Source: Candidatus Wolfebacteria bacterium | GTDB taxonomy: Bacteria; Patescibacteriota; Minisyncoccia; UBA6257; UBA9933 | Assembly: GCA_027336345.1 (NCBI GenBank) | Contig: DAHWFZ010000020.1 | Span: forward strand, 1 to 10,518 | Direction: 5' to 3' | DNA: 10,518 bases | Shown here: in pieces, positions 1 through 5,485 of the stretch | Layout of the letters: every line of letters begins with the position of its first letter | How positions within the stretch are numbered: the first letter of the stretch is position 1 | The notes under the pieces: model-generated | Databases searched by the model: none | Told to the model about the DNA's origin: nothing | The model's input: the letters and a program-made list of their open reading frames with translations, nothing else | Made by a program: the position numbers and the translations under genes

Positions 1-41
1 ATAACCTTGGAGTCCGGAATAGGGTGCGGTTATACATTTTC

Positions 42-70
42 TTGCTTTTAAAATAATTTTGTGATAAATT
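42..70 (+). promoter_or_regulatory. Candidate extended -10 promoter for secD
   Basis: A weak -35 (TTGCTT, 42-47) is followed after 17 bases by TAAATT (65-70). TG stands at 62-63, giving the TGn extended -10 pattern that can compensate for a poor -35. Transcription would begin near 77-78, leaving only about 8-10 bases before the secD ATG. No Shine-Dalgarno sequence is present. The rest of 1-85 shows no recognisable gene end or RNA. Confidence 0.4.
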
Positions 71-85
71 TTTAGCAGTTTAAAT

Positions 86-1321
86 ATGAAAAAAAATCCG
101 GTTTTTATATTAATTCTTGTAGTAATTATAGCCATAGCGGCTTTATTTTTTGTTTTGCCTTTAAAGCAGCAGCCGTTTGCGTATTTTAATAAACTTGGAC
201 AATGGCATTTGGGGCTTGATTTGGTAGGAGGAACTCATCTGGTTTATGAAGTTGATATGAGCCAGGTTAAATCAGCGGATCAGGATTCGGTTATGAGCGG
301 ATTAAAAGACGTTATTGAAAAGCGCGTTAATTTGTTCGGCGTCAGCGAACCTCAGGTTGTATCTTCAAAAGAAGGCGGAACTTACAGATTAAATGTTGAT
401 TTGGCCGGCATCAAGGATGTCCAGGCGGCTATCAATCAAATCGGTTTGACGCCTCTTTTGGATTTTAGGGAGGTATTGGGCACCGGCACTTCAACAGAGT
501 TCATAGCGACCAATCTTACCGGCAGATACATTACCGGAGCCAGAGTTGATTTTGATCCCAATACCGGAGCTCCTTATATAAGCCTTGAGTTCAACAGCGA
601 TGGAGCGAAAATTTTTGAAGATATGACAGGCCAGAATGTCGGCAAGCCGATTGCGATTTTCTTGGATAATAATTTGGTTGAAGCCCCGACCGTGACTGAA
701 AAAATTTCCGGAGGCAAGGCGCAGATTACGGGTAAGTTTACCGTTGATGAAGCAAATTTATTGGTGCAGAGATTTAACGCCGGCGCTCTTCCGGCTCCGA
801 TAAAGCTGGTCAGCCAGCAGACCATCGGCGCCAGCTTGGGACAGGAGTCTTTAAGAAAGGCGATTTATGCCGGCATCCTGGGAACATTGGCGGTTATTCT
901 TTTTATGTTCGGCTATTACAGGAAGTTCGGTATTTTTTCAGCCGCCGCTTTGATAATTTATGTCGCGCTGACATTGGCCATATTCAAATCATTCATCACG
1001 TTAAGCTTGGCAGGCATTGCCGGTTATATATTGTCAATCGGCATGGCAGTTGATGCGAATGTTTTGATTTTTGAAAGGACAAAAGAAGAGCTTAAAAAAG
1101 GCCTTTCCAAAGCTGCCGCCATAGAGGAGGGATTTAGGCGCGCATGGCCTTCAATCAGGGACTCAAATATCTCAACGATAATCACTTCCGTGATCCTTTA
1201 TTATTTCACTTCAAGCTTTGTCAGGGGATTTGCGTTGACATTATTGATCGGAGTTTTGGTAAGTATGTTTTCGGCAATTACCGTGACAAGATTGTTGTTA
1301 AGGGCATTTGTAAGAAAATAA
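86..1321 (+). CDS. secD: Protein translocase subunit SecD
   Basis: SecD is the membrane subunit that, with SecF, uses the proton motive force to help pull proteins out of the SecYEG channel on the outer face of the cytoplasmic membrane. The 411-residue protein starts with one membrane segment (about 6-25). The SecD signature GLDLVGG follows at 43-49, then a large extracytoplasmic P1 region (about 50-245), and a C-terminal block of five hydrophobic helices. The conserved RND-type motif around IGMAVDANVLIFER (318-331) carries the Asp (323) expected for proton coupling. The length fits the short SecD of Gram-positives and Patescibacteria; E. coli SecD is about 615 residues. The ATG at 86 opens directly onto the lysine-rich N terminus and has no SD. 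The gene is paired with secF, separated by a repeat-filled spacer. Identification is firm. Confidence 0.97.
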   Translation: MKKNPVFILILVVIIAIAALFFVLPLKQQPFAYFNKLGQWHLGLDLVGGTHLVYEVDMSQVKSADQDSVMSGLKDVIEKRVNLFGVSEPQVVSSKEGGTYRLNVDLAGIKDVQAAINQIGLTPLLDFREVLGTGTSTEFIATNLTGRYITGARVDFDPNTGAPYISLEFNSDGAKIFEDMTGQNVGKPIAIFLDNNLVEAPTVTEKISGGKAQITGKFTVDEANLLVQRFNAGALPAPIKLVSQQTIGASLGQESLRKAIYAGILGTLAVILFMFGYYRKFGIFSAAALIIYVALTLAIFKSFITLSLAGIAGYILSIGMAVDANVLIFERTKEELKKGLSKAAAIEEGFRRAWPSIRDSNISTIITSVILYYFTSSFVRGFALTLLIGVLVSMFSAITVTRLLLRAFVRK

Positions 1322-1406
1322 TGAAATCACAAGAACATAAAAACATAAAAACAAAAGTATTTATGATCAGCTTTGTTTTAATGGGTTAATGTTTTATTGT
1401 TAATTA
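1321..1406 (+). repeat. Octamer-armed inverted-repeat spacer element, copy 1
   Basis: The left arm is five 8-bp units: ATGAAATC, ACAAGAAC, ATAAAAAC, ATAAAAAC, AAAAGTAT (1321-1360). A 14-base centre follows, then right-arm units GTTTTAAT, GGGTTAAT, GTTTTATT, GTTAATTA (1375-1406). ATAAAAAC and GTTTTAAT are reverse complements apart from one base, so the transcript can fold into a long AU-rich hairpin. The element begins in the secD stop codon and ends in the secF ATG, so it fills the entire spacer. Copies 2 and 3 are at 5397-5485 and 2383-2463. Its function is unknown; candidates are an RNA processing or stability element, or a selfish repeat. Confidence 0.75.
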
Positions 1407-2311
1407 TGAACATAATAGGAAAAAGCAAAATATTTTTATCAATTTCCATAGTTTTGGTTGTCGCGAGCATTTTTGCGATTGTTGTTCTCGGCCTCAAGCC
1501 CGGGATTGATTTCAAAGGAGGAGCTTTGTGGCAATTAAAATTGCAGTCCGATAATCAACAGCAGACAACCGACAGCTTGAAATCTTTTTTTGAAACTAAA
1601 CTTGGGATTAAAAACGTTGTAATTTTCCCGGGAGAAAACAACGATTATTTGGTGCACATTGACAGTATTTCCGAAAATAACCATCAGGCATATTTGACGG
1701 CGTTAAAATCCAATTTCAGCGGGATTGAAGAATCGCAATTTGAATCAGTCGGCCCGTCAATCGGAGCCGAGTTGAAACAAAATGCCGTTTGGGCCATAGT
1801 CTTGGTTCTTCTGGGTATTTCATTATTCGTGGCTTATGCGTTTCGGAAGGTCTCATATCCGGTCACGTCATGGAAATACGGAACAGTCACATTGATAACG
1901 CTTTTTCACGATGTCATCATCCCGGCCGGCCTTTTAGCGGTGTTGGGGTGGAGGCTTGGGACGGAAATCGACATAAATTCCATAGTCGCGCTTTTGGTTG
2001 TTATGGGATTTTCGGTTCATGATACAATCGTTGTTTTTGACAGGATCAGGGAAAATCTTATGACTTCAAAAACCGGCTCAAATTTTGCGGAAATAGTGAA
2101 TAAAAGCATAAATCAAACGCTGGCGCGCTCAATCAACACTTCCTTGACGGTGTTTCTGGTTCTTTTGGCGATGTTTTTCTTCGGCCCGGCATCTCTTAAA
2201 TACTTTATTTTGACAATTTTAGTGGGTATCGCGGTGGGCACTTATTCGTCAATTTTTGTGGCCAGTCCGGCGCTTGTGATTGCGAATAAATTTGGAAAAT
2301 CAGGAAAGTAA
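1406..2311 (+). CDS. secF: Protein translocase subunit SecF
   Basis: SecF is the partner of SecD in the proton-driven SecDF complex of the cytoplasmic membrane. The 301-residue protein has an N-terminal membrane segment (about 8-30), the SecF signature GIDFKGG at 33-39, a short extracytoplasmic domain (to about 120), then five hydrophobic segments. The motif VMGFSVHDTIVVFDRIREN (199-217) is the SecF counterpart of the SecD proton-relay helix, with Asp206 and Asp212 in the expected places. The ATG at 1406 is preferred over an in-frame TTG at 1397. The three extra codons from the TTG lie inside the spacer repeat, and the ATG opens onto a normal SecF N terminus. There is no SD and no clear promoter, so it is probably cotranscribed with secD. 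Confidence 0.96.
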   Translation: MNIIGKSKIFLSISIVLVVASIFAIVVLGLKPGIDFKGGALWQLKLQSDNQQQTTDSLKSFFETKLGIKNVVIFPGENNDYLVHIDSISENNHQAYLTALKSNFSGIEESQFESVGPSIGAELKQNAVWAIVLVLLGISLFVAYAFRKVSYPVTSWKYGTVTLITLFHDVIIPAGLLAVLGWRLGTEIDINSIVALLVVMGFSVHDTIVVFDRIRENLMTSKTGSNFAEIVNKSINQTLARSINTSLTVFLVLLAMFFFGPASLKYFILTILVGIAVGTYSSIFVASPALVIANKFGKSGK

Positions 2312-2315
2312 AATT

Positions 2316-2369
2316 ATGGCGACTTATCCACGGGGCGACGGTATTGACAAGCTGTCAAGAATTGTGTAA
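2316..2369 (+). CDS. Possible 17-residue leader or micro-peptide
   Basis: A short open frame, MATYPRGDGIDKLSRIV, starts 4 bases after the secF stop. It has an AGGA (2302-2305) about 10 bases upstream of its ATG, one of the few SD-like matches in the window. It spans the 15-bp palindrome at 2344-2358 and stops inside the candidate promoter for the next gene. It could be a genuine small peptide, a decayed gene start, or chance. Its peptide matches nothing I recognise. Confidence 0.2.
   Translation: MATYPRGDGIDKLSRIV
2344..2358. promoter_or_regulatory. Perfect palindrome, operator-like
   Basis: TTGACA (2344-2349) and TGTCAA (2353-2358) are exact inverted copies around a 3-base centre. The first arm equals the consensus -35 hexamer, but no good -10 sits 16-18 bases downstream of it (TAAGCT at 2367). 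The site overlaps the -35 of the candidate promoter at 2352-2381, so a dimeric regulator bound here could block transcription of the downstream regulator gene. Autoregulation by that gene's product is an inference only. Confidence 0.4.
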
Positions 2370-2381
2370 GCTTATTAAAAT
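2352..2381 (+). promoter_or_regulatory. Candidate promoter for the sigma-r4/winged-helix gene
   Basis: CTGTCA (2352-2357, 4 of 6 to consensus) is separated by 18 bases from TAAAAT (2376-2381, 5 of 6). A second inverted repeat, CTTATT-AA-AATAAG (2371-2384), covers the -10. Transcription would start near 2388, placing repeat copy 3 in the 5' untranslated leader of the gene at 2463. Confidence 0.4.
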
Positions 2382-2382
2382 A

Positions 2383-2463
2383 AGAAATACATAAAATCAT
2401 AAAAACAGAGGAGCTGAAATTTTATTTTAATGTTTTCAAGCTTTAATGATTTGATTCCGATTA
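2383..2463 (+). repeat. Octamer-armed inverted-repeat spacer element, copy 3
   Basis: Left-arm units are AGAAATAC, ATAAAATC, ATAAAAAC, AGAGGAGC (2383-2414). Right-arm units are GTTTTCAA, GCTTTAAT, GATTTGAT, TCCGATTA (2432-2463). The arrangement matches copy 1: three GNTTTAAT-like units, one divergent unit, and the start codon beginning at the last base of the fourth unit. Unlike copies 1 and 2, this one does not start at the upstream stop codon; about 70 bases with a palindrome precede it. An ATG at 2430 falls in the right arm and is therefore unlikely to be a real start. Confidence 0.65.
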
Positions 2464-3488
2464 TGAACACAAAAAAACTTATAGCCAATTTAATAAGCGA
2501 TTTAAACCCGCGCCAAAAAGAATTTTTGGAAGAAAGATTCGGCTTGGTTGATAACCAAAAAAAGACTCTGCAGGAATTGGGAGACAGATACGAAATAACA
2601 AGAGAGCGCGTAAGGCAGATTGAAGCCGAGGGCTTGAAATTTGTCGCCGCCAAATTCGCCGAAAGCGAAGGTGTAAAGTTTGTGGAAAAAGCCATAAAAC
2701 ATCTTGAAACAATCGGAGGCATCAAAGAAGAAGGCGCATTTGTGAATGAATTAAAAACTTTGTGGGATGATAATACGCTGAGCAACAGTGAAACCAGATT
2801 TATGTTTGCGGTAGCAAAGAAACCGCTATATTATGTTGATGACGATAATTTTTACAGTTTTTGGTATTCGGACAAGGATACATTTAAAAAAGCGGACAGC
2901 TTTATCTCAAAAGCTTCAAAATTTTTTGCCGCGAAGAAAGAAGATTTGGTTTCCAAAAATAAATTCAGCGAACTTTTGGGGCAGCTTACGAAAGCTTCCG
3001 GCATAAAAGAATTATTTGCCACAAATTATTTGGCAGTTTCAAAGAAATTCGGAATGAATCCGTATAATGATTTCGGTTTGTCGCATTGGGAAGAAATCAC
3101 TCCCAAGACCGCAAGGGCAAAAGCGTATTTGGTTTTGAAAAAACACGGCAAGCCTTTGCACTTTAAAGAGATCGCCGATATGATAAATAAAGTCGGTTTC
3201 AGCAAAAAGCAGGTATATGCCCAGACAATACATAACGAGCTTATAAAAGATTCAAAATTCGTTTTGGTCGGGAGGGGAATTTACGCTTTGAAAGAACACG
3301 GGTATGCTCCCGGCACCGCCAAAGAAGTAATCCAGAAAGTTTTGAAAGAAAACGGCCCTTTGCATCCGCAGCAGATTCTTGAGTTGGTGAGTCAGCAAAG
3401 ATTTTTAAAGGAAAATACCATACTTCTTAATCTCCAGAACAAGAAACATTTTAAAAAGCTGTCAGATGGAAGGTACCACACAGCATAA
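2463..3488 (+). CDS. Sigma-70 region 4 / HARE-type winged-helix regulator
   Basis: This is a predicted cytoplasmic DNA-binding protein of 341 residues. Residues 7-62 are a sigma-70 region 4: LNPRQKEFLEERFGL, then a helix-turn-helix with ITRERVRQIEAEGLKF (45-60), the part of a sigma factor that contacts the -35 box. Sigma regions 2 and 3 are absent, so it cannot act as an ordinary sigma factor. Residues 65-210 are a charged, mostly helical linker of unknown type. Residues 212-283 resemble the HARE-HTH winged helix (KHGKPLHFKEIADMI ... GRGIYAL) also found in RNA polymerase delta subunits. Residues 284-341 look like a second, diverged copy (ENGPLHPQQILELV ... DGRYHTA). The start at 2463 is chosen because codons from 2430 lie inside the spacer repeat. 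It may modulate RNA polymerase or act as a repressor; the targets are unknown. Confidence 0.85.
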   Translation: MNTKKLIANLISDLNPRQKEFLEERFGLVDNQKKTLQELGDRYEITRERVRQIEAEGLKFVAAKFAESEGVKFVEKAIKHLETIGGIKEEGAFVNELKTLWDDNTLSNSETRFMFAVAKKPLYYVDDDNFYSFWYSDKDTFKKADSFISKASKFFAAKKEDLVSKNKFSELLGQLTKASGIKELFATNYLAVSKKFGMNPYNDFGLSHWEEITPKTARAKAYLVLKKHGKPLHFKEIADMINKVGFSKKQVYAQTIHNELIKDSKFVLVGRGIYALKEHGYAPGTAKEVIQKVLKENGPLHPQQILELVSQQRFLKENTILLNLQNKKHFKKLSDGRYHTA

Positions 3489-3495
3489 AGCTGAA

Positions 3496-3523
3496 TTTCT
3501 AATTTTCAATTTTCAATTTTTAA
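3496..3523 (+). repeat. Four-unit 7-bp tandem repeat
   Basis: Units TTTCTAA, TTTTCAA, TTTTCAA, TTTTTAA run without interruption. The last unit supplies the A of the ATG at 3523. This is a T-rich repeat with a 7-bp period, distinct from the 8-bp period of the octamer elements, but it too ends exactly at a start codon. It lies between the regulator gene and the AT-rich gene. Confidence 0.7.
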
Positions 3524-4038
3524 TGAGGAAAGGAAAGATAATTAATAATAAAAAAGGATTTTCAATAATACCAGCTATATTAATTTTAGCTGGTATTTTG
3601 GTTGTTGCAGGAGGAGTAACTTATTTTATGAAAAAAGGAAAAAATGAGTCAATACAACCAAAAGTTCAAACAGCGCAAGAACAGCATATTGATGAAACGA
3701 AGGATTGGAAAACTTATAATAGCAGTAAATATGGATTTGAATTTAAATATCCTCAAAGTTATGTTTTAGAAAGTGATAGCGATACCATTATTTTAAAACC
3801 GCAGAATATTAATGCAATTTTTAGAATTGATGTGTTACCTGGCTCTAAGCAAGATTTTTCTAAATTTGAAGTTTTTGGTAAAACAATTGATGGGTTAAAT
3901 ATTTATTTAGGTGAAAGCATGCCGCCAAGCTATACTTATCTTGTAATTAAAAACAATATGTGGTTTAGTTTTGGATTTGATAATATTGATCAAAAAGAAT
4001 TAAGTAATATTTTAAATACACTTAAATTTATAAAATAA
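3523..4038 (+). CDS. Membrane-anchored PsbP-like protein
   Basis: This is a 171-residue protein. After a basic N terminus, residues 11-36 (KKGFSIIPAILILAG...) form a membrane anchor of the type common on exported Patescibacterial proteins. It resembles a type IV prepilin leader (G12/F13 junction) but has Pro, not Glu, at +5 after the junction, so it is probably a plain anchor. Residues 61-171 (DWKTYNSSKYGFEFKYP ...) resemble the PsbP-like domain of small bacterial envelope proteins. The C-terminal domain should lie outside the membrane. The ATG at 3523 is preferred over 3466, whose extra codons overlap the preceding gene and the 7-bp repeat. The gene is far more AT-rich than its neighbours: 3961-4020 has 11 G+C in 60 bases, against 32 in 60 at 6421-6480. 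This suggests recent acquisition or different selection. Its function is unknown. Confidence 0.75.
   Translation: MRKGKIINNKKGFSIIPAILILAGILVVAGGVTYFMKKGKNESIQPKVQTAQEQHIDETKDWKTYNSSKYGFEFKYPQSYVLESDSDTIILKPQNINAIFRIDVLPGSKQDFSKFEVFGKTIDGLNIYLGESMPPSYTYLVIKNNMWFSFGFDNIDQKELSNILNTLKFIK
3567..3597 (+). repeat. 11-bp perfect inverted repeat inside the anchor-coding region
   Basis: AATACCAGCTA (3567-3577) and TAGCTGGTATT (3587-3597) are exact inverted copies around a 9-base loop, about 45 bases into the gene. It is the most stable-looking hairpin in this AT-rich gene and falls in the membrane-anchor codons. It may be an mRNA structure that slows translation near the start, or the relic of an insertion or recombination site. 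Confidence 0.55.
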
Positions 4039-4084
4039 AATGTAAAACAAAACCGGCTTTTAAGCCGGTTTTGTTTTACATTTT
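4037..4084. terminator. Strong, probably bidirectional intrinsic terminator
   Basis: A 23-bp perfect inverted repeat (4037-4059 with 4062-4084) has the core CCGGCTT/AAGCCGG. It is preceded by an A-rich arm and followed by TTTTGTTTTACATTTTT. It starts in the stop codon of the PsbP-like gene, so it ends that transcript. The symmetric A and T flanks would allow termination from either side. The downstream arm also contains the -35 box of the next promoter. Confidence 0.9.
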
Positions 4085-4103
4085 TAGGTTTTAGTCTTAA
4101 AAT
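4075..4103 (+). promoter_or_regulatory. Promoter predicted to give a leaderless mRNA
   Basis: TTTACA (4075-4080, 5 of 6) and TAAAAT (4098-4103, 5 of 6) are exactly 17 bases apart. Seven bases separate the -10 from the ATG at 4111, so the transcript would begin at or within a base of the start codon. No SD exists, which agrees with leaderless translation. The -35 lies inside the 3' arm of the terminator hairpin, so the end of one transcript and the start of the next share sequence. Confidence 0.7.
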
Positions 4104-4110
4104 TAACATA

Positions 4111-5397
4111 ATGTCTGAAATAATCTATATAATAAACGGTCTATTGGATAGCATTTGGAATGTTTTAAGCTATGTTTGGTGGTTTGTTTTGCCGCTTATT
4201 TTGTTTTTTATAGCATGGGATCTGAGATTGAATTATCTCAGGGATAAATTCATTAAAAATATAAAATGGGTGATGTTTGAAATAAGAATACCGAAAGAGA
4301 ATTTAAAAACTCCTAAAGCAATGGAGCAGATTTTTGCGTCGGTGCACGCGATTTATACCAAGGAAATAACCGGTTATGACAAACACGTGAAAGGGAAAGT
4401 CGCGCCATGGCTTTCATTTGAAATGGTCGGGCACAGCGGCGGGATACATTTTTTTATAAGAACTCCCGTTGACTATAAAAATTTGGTTGAGTCGGCTATT
4501 TTTTCGCAATATTCGTCAGCGGAAATAAATGAAGTTGAAGATTATGTCCCCGGTTATCCGTCTGTTTTGCCGAATGATGTTTATGATTTATGGGGCACGG
4601 ATTATATTTTGGCAAAGGACGATCCGTATCCGCTAAAAACTTATTTATATTTTGAAGACAAGGAGGAAGAAAGGAGAATAGACCCGCTTTCAATAATCGC
4701 CGAAGTGATGTCAAAACTGAAAACCGATGAAACAATTTGGCTTCAATTTTTAATGAAATCAACCGAGCCTGCCATTGGCAATTATAAAAAGAAAGGGCAG
4801 GAGATAATCGATAAAATGCTGGGGCGGGACAAAAAAGCGGCCAAGGGCGGAGTGGGCGCGGAATTATATTCGTTTATTGATAAATTCTTTATGGCTCCCG
4901 CGGAACATCCGGTTTGGGGCGTCGAGAAAAAAGAAGACGCAAAAAGAGAACCGCAGCTTTCGTCCGGCGAAAAAGATATCATTAAAGCGGTTGAAAATAA
5001 AATTTCACAATTGGCATTTGAAACAATAATAAGGTTCGTTTACATAGACAAAAAAGACGCTTTTACAAGGCAAAATATTTCAGCGGTCGGCGGCGCGTTC
5101 AAACAATTTAATACGGAAAATTTAAATGCCTTGAAGCCCAACAGCGACGTGACCACAACCAAGAGCGGGTGGATTGCCAATATTTTCACTTCTTATAAAA
5201 AAAAGGTTGAATACGGGATGAAGAGAAAGATTTATGATATGTATAAGTACAGGATGATGATTCCGAAAGCCTCAATATATTCAGTGGAGGAATTGGCGAC
5301 TTTGTACCATATACCGAGCACCGGAGTGGAGGCTCCGAAGATGAGAAGATTAGGGGCTAAGAAAGCCGAACCGCCGGCGGAATTGCCTATCGGATAA
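4111..5397 (+). CDS. One-TM membrane protein paired with a TrwB-like ATPase
   Basis: This is a 428-residue protein of a type that I associate with Patescibacteria, encoded just before a VirD4/TrwB-like ATPase; its biochemical role is not established. Residues about 13-37 form one membrane helix (SIWNVLSYVWWFVLPLILFF). The basic stretch after it (RLNYLRDKFIKNIKW) points to a cytoplasmic C-terminal domain by the positive-inside rule. The soluble part begins VMFEIRIPKENLKTPKAME, similar in feel to the N-terminal domains that accompany VirB4/HerA-type ATPases, and continues as an alpha/beta domain to about 330. A basic C-terminal segment follows. There is no nucleotide-binding motif. An attractive reading is that it supplies the membrane anchor and docking surface that the downstream ATPase lacks. 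The mRNA is predicted to be leaderless. The stop TAA is directly followed by TGA, within repeat copy 2. Confidence 0.8.
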   Translation: MSEIIYIINGLLDSIWNVLSYVWWFVLPLILFFIAWDLRLNYLRDKFIKNIKWVMFEIRIPKENLKTPKAMEQIFASVHAIYTKEITGYDKHVKGKVAPWLSFEMVGHSGGIHFFIRTPVDYKNLVESAIFSQYSSAEINEVEDYVPGYPSVLPNDVYDLWGTDYILAKDDPYPLKTYLYFEDKEEERRIDPLSIIAEVMSKLKTDETIWLQFLMKSTEPAIGNYKKKGQEIIDKMLGRDKKAAKGGVGAELYSFIDKFFMAPAEHPVWGVEKKEDAKREPQLSSGEKDIIKAVENKISQLAFETIIRFVYIDKKDAFTRQNISAVGGAFKQFNTENLNALKPNSDVTTTKSGWIANIFTSYKKKVEYGMKRKIYDMYKYRMMIPKASIYSVEELATLYHIPSTGVEAPKMRRLGAKKAEPPAELPIG

Positions 5398-5485
5398 TGA
5401 AAACACGAGAGCACAAGAACATAAAAACAAAGGAATTCGGGAATTATTTTGATGTTTTAGTGCTTTAATGGTTTAATGCTTTTAT
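5397..5485 (+). repeat. Octamer-armed inverted-repeat spacer element, copy 2
   Basis: Left-arm units are ATGAAAAC, ACGAGAGC, ACAAGAAC, ATAAAAAC, AAAGGAAT (5397-5436). A 17-base centre follows, then right-arm units GTTTTAGT, GCTTTAAT, GGTTTAAT, GCTTTTAT (5454-5485). As in copy 1, the element starts at the last base of the upstream TAA stop and ends within the ATG of the downstream gene, filling the entire spacer. The left arm shares two exact units with copy 1 (ACAAGAAC, ATAAAAAC). Unit boundaries are clear in all three copies. Confidence 0.75.
5449..5477 (+). promoter_or_regulatory. Possible promoter embedded in repeat copy 2
   Basis: TTGATG (5449-5454, 4 of 6) and TTTAAT (5472-5477, 5 of 6) are 17 bases apart. 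Six bases separate the -10 from the ATG at 5484, close to the geometry of the predicted leaderless promoters at 4075 and 7056. However, every GNTTTAAT unit of the repeat contains a TTTAAT, so a chance match is likely. Copy 1 shows no matching -35 at the right distance. Confidence 0.3.

Noticed and set aside
1321..1406. Spacer repeats considered as a CRISPR-like or simple microsatellite array
   Set aside because: Units are contiguous 8-mers without unique spacers and occur as opposed arms. They are not CRISPR, and the inverted design is more ordered than a simple microsatellite.
2324..2332. TTATCCACG, an 8-of-9 match to a DnaA box, in the secF-regulator spacer
   Set aside because: It is a single site, with no cluster, no AT-rich unwinding region of the usual form and no dnaA or dnaN gene. 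It is not evidence for an origin.
2375..2785. 136-codon open frame on the minus strand
   Set aside because: It lies opposite the strongly recognisable sigma-r4 domain and through the repeat element, and its product resembles nothing. It is a shadow of the real gene.
3466..3522. In-frame upstream ATG for the PsbP-like gene
   Set aside because: It overlaps the end of the preceding gene and translates the 7-bp repeat. The normal basic-plus-hydrophobic anchor starts at 3523.
3553..3600. PsbP-like protein considered as a type IV pilin
   Set aside because: The KKGF junction and hydrophobic stretch resemble a prepilin leader, but the position 5 residue after the junction is Pro, not Glu, and the mature domain looks PsbP-like and not pilin-like.
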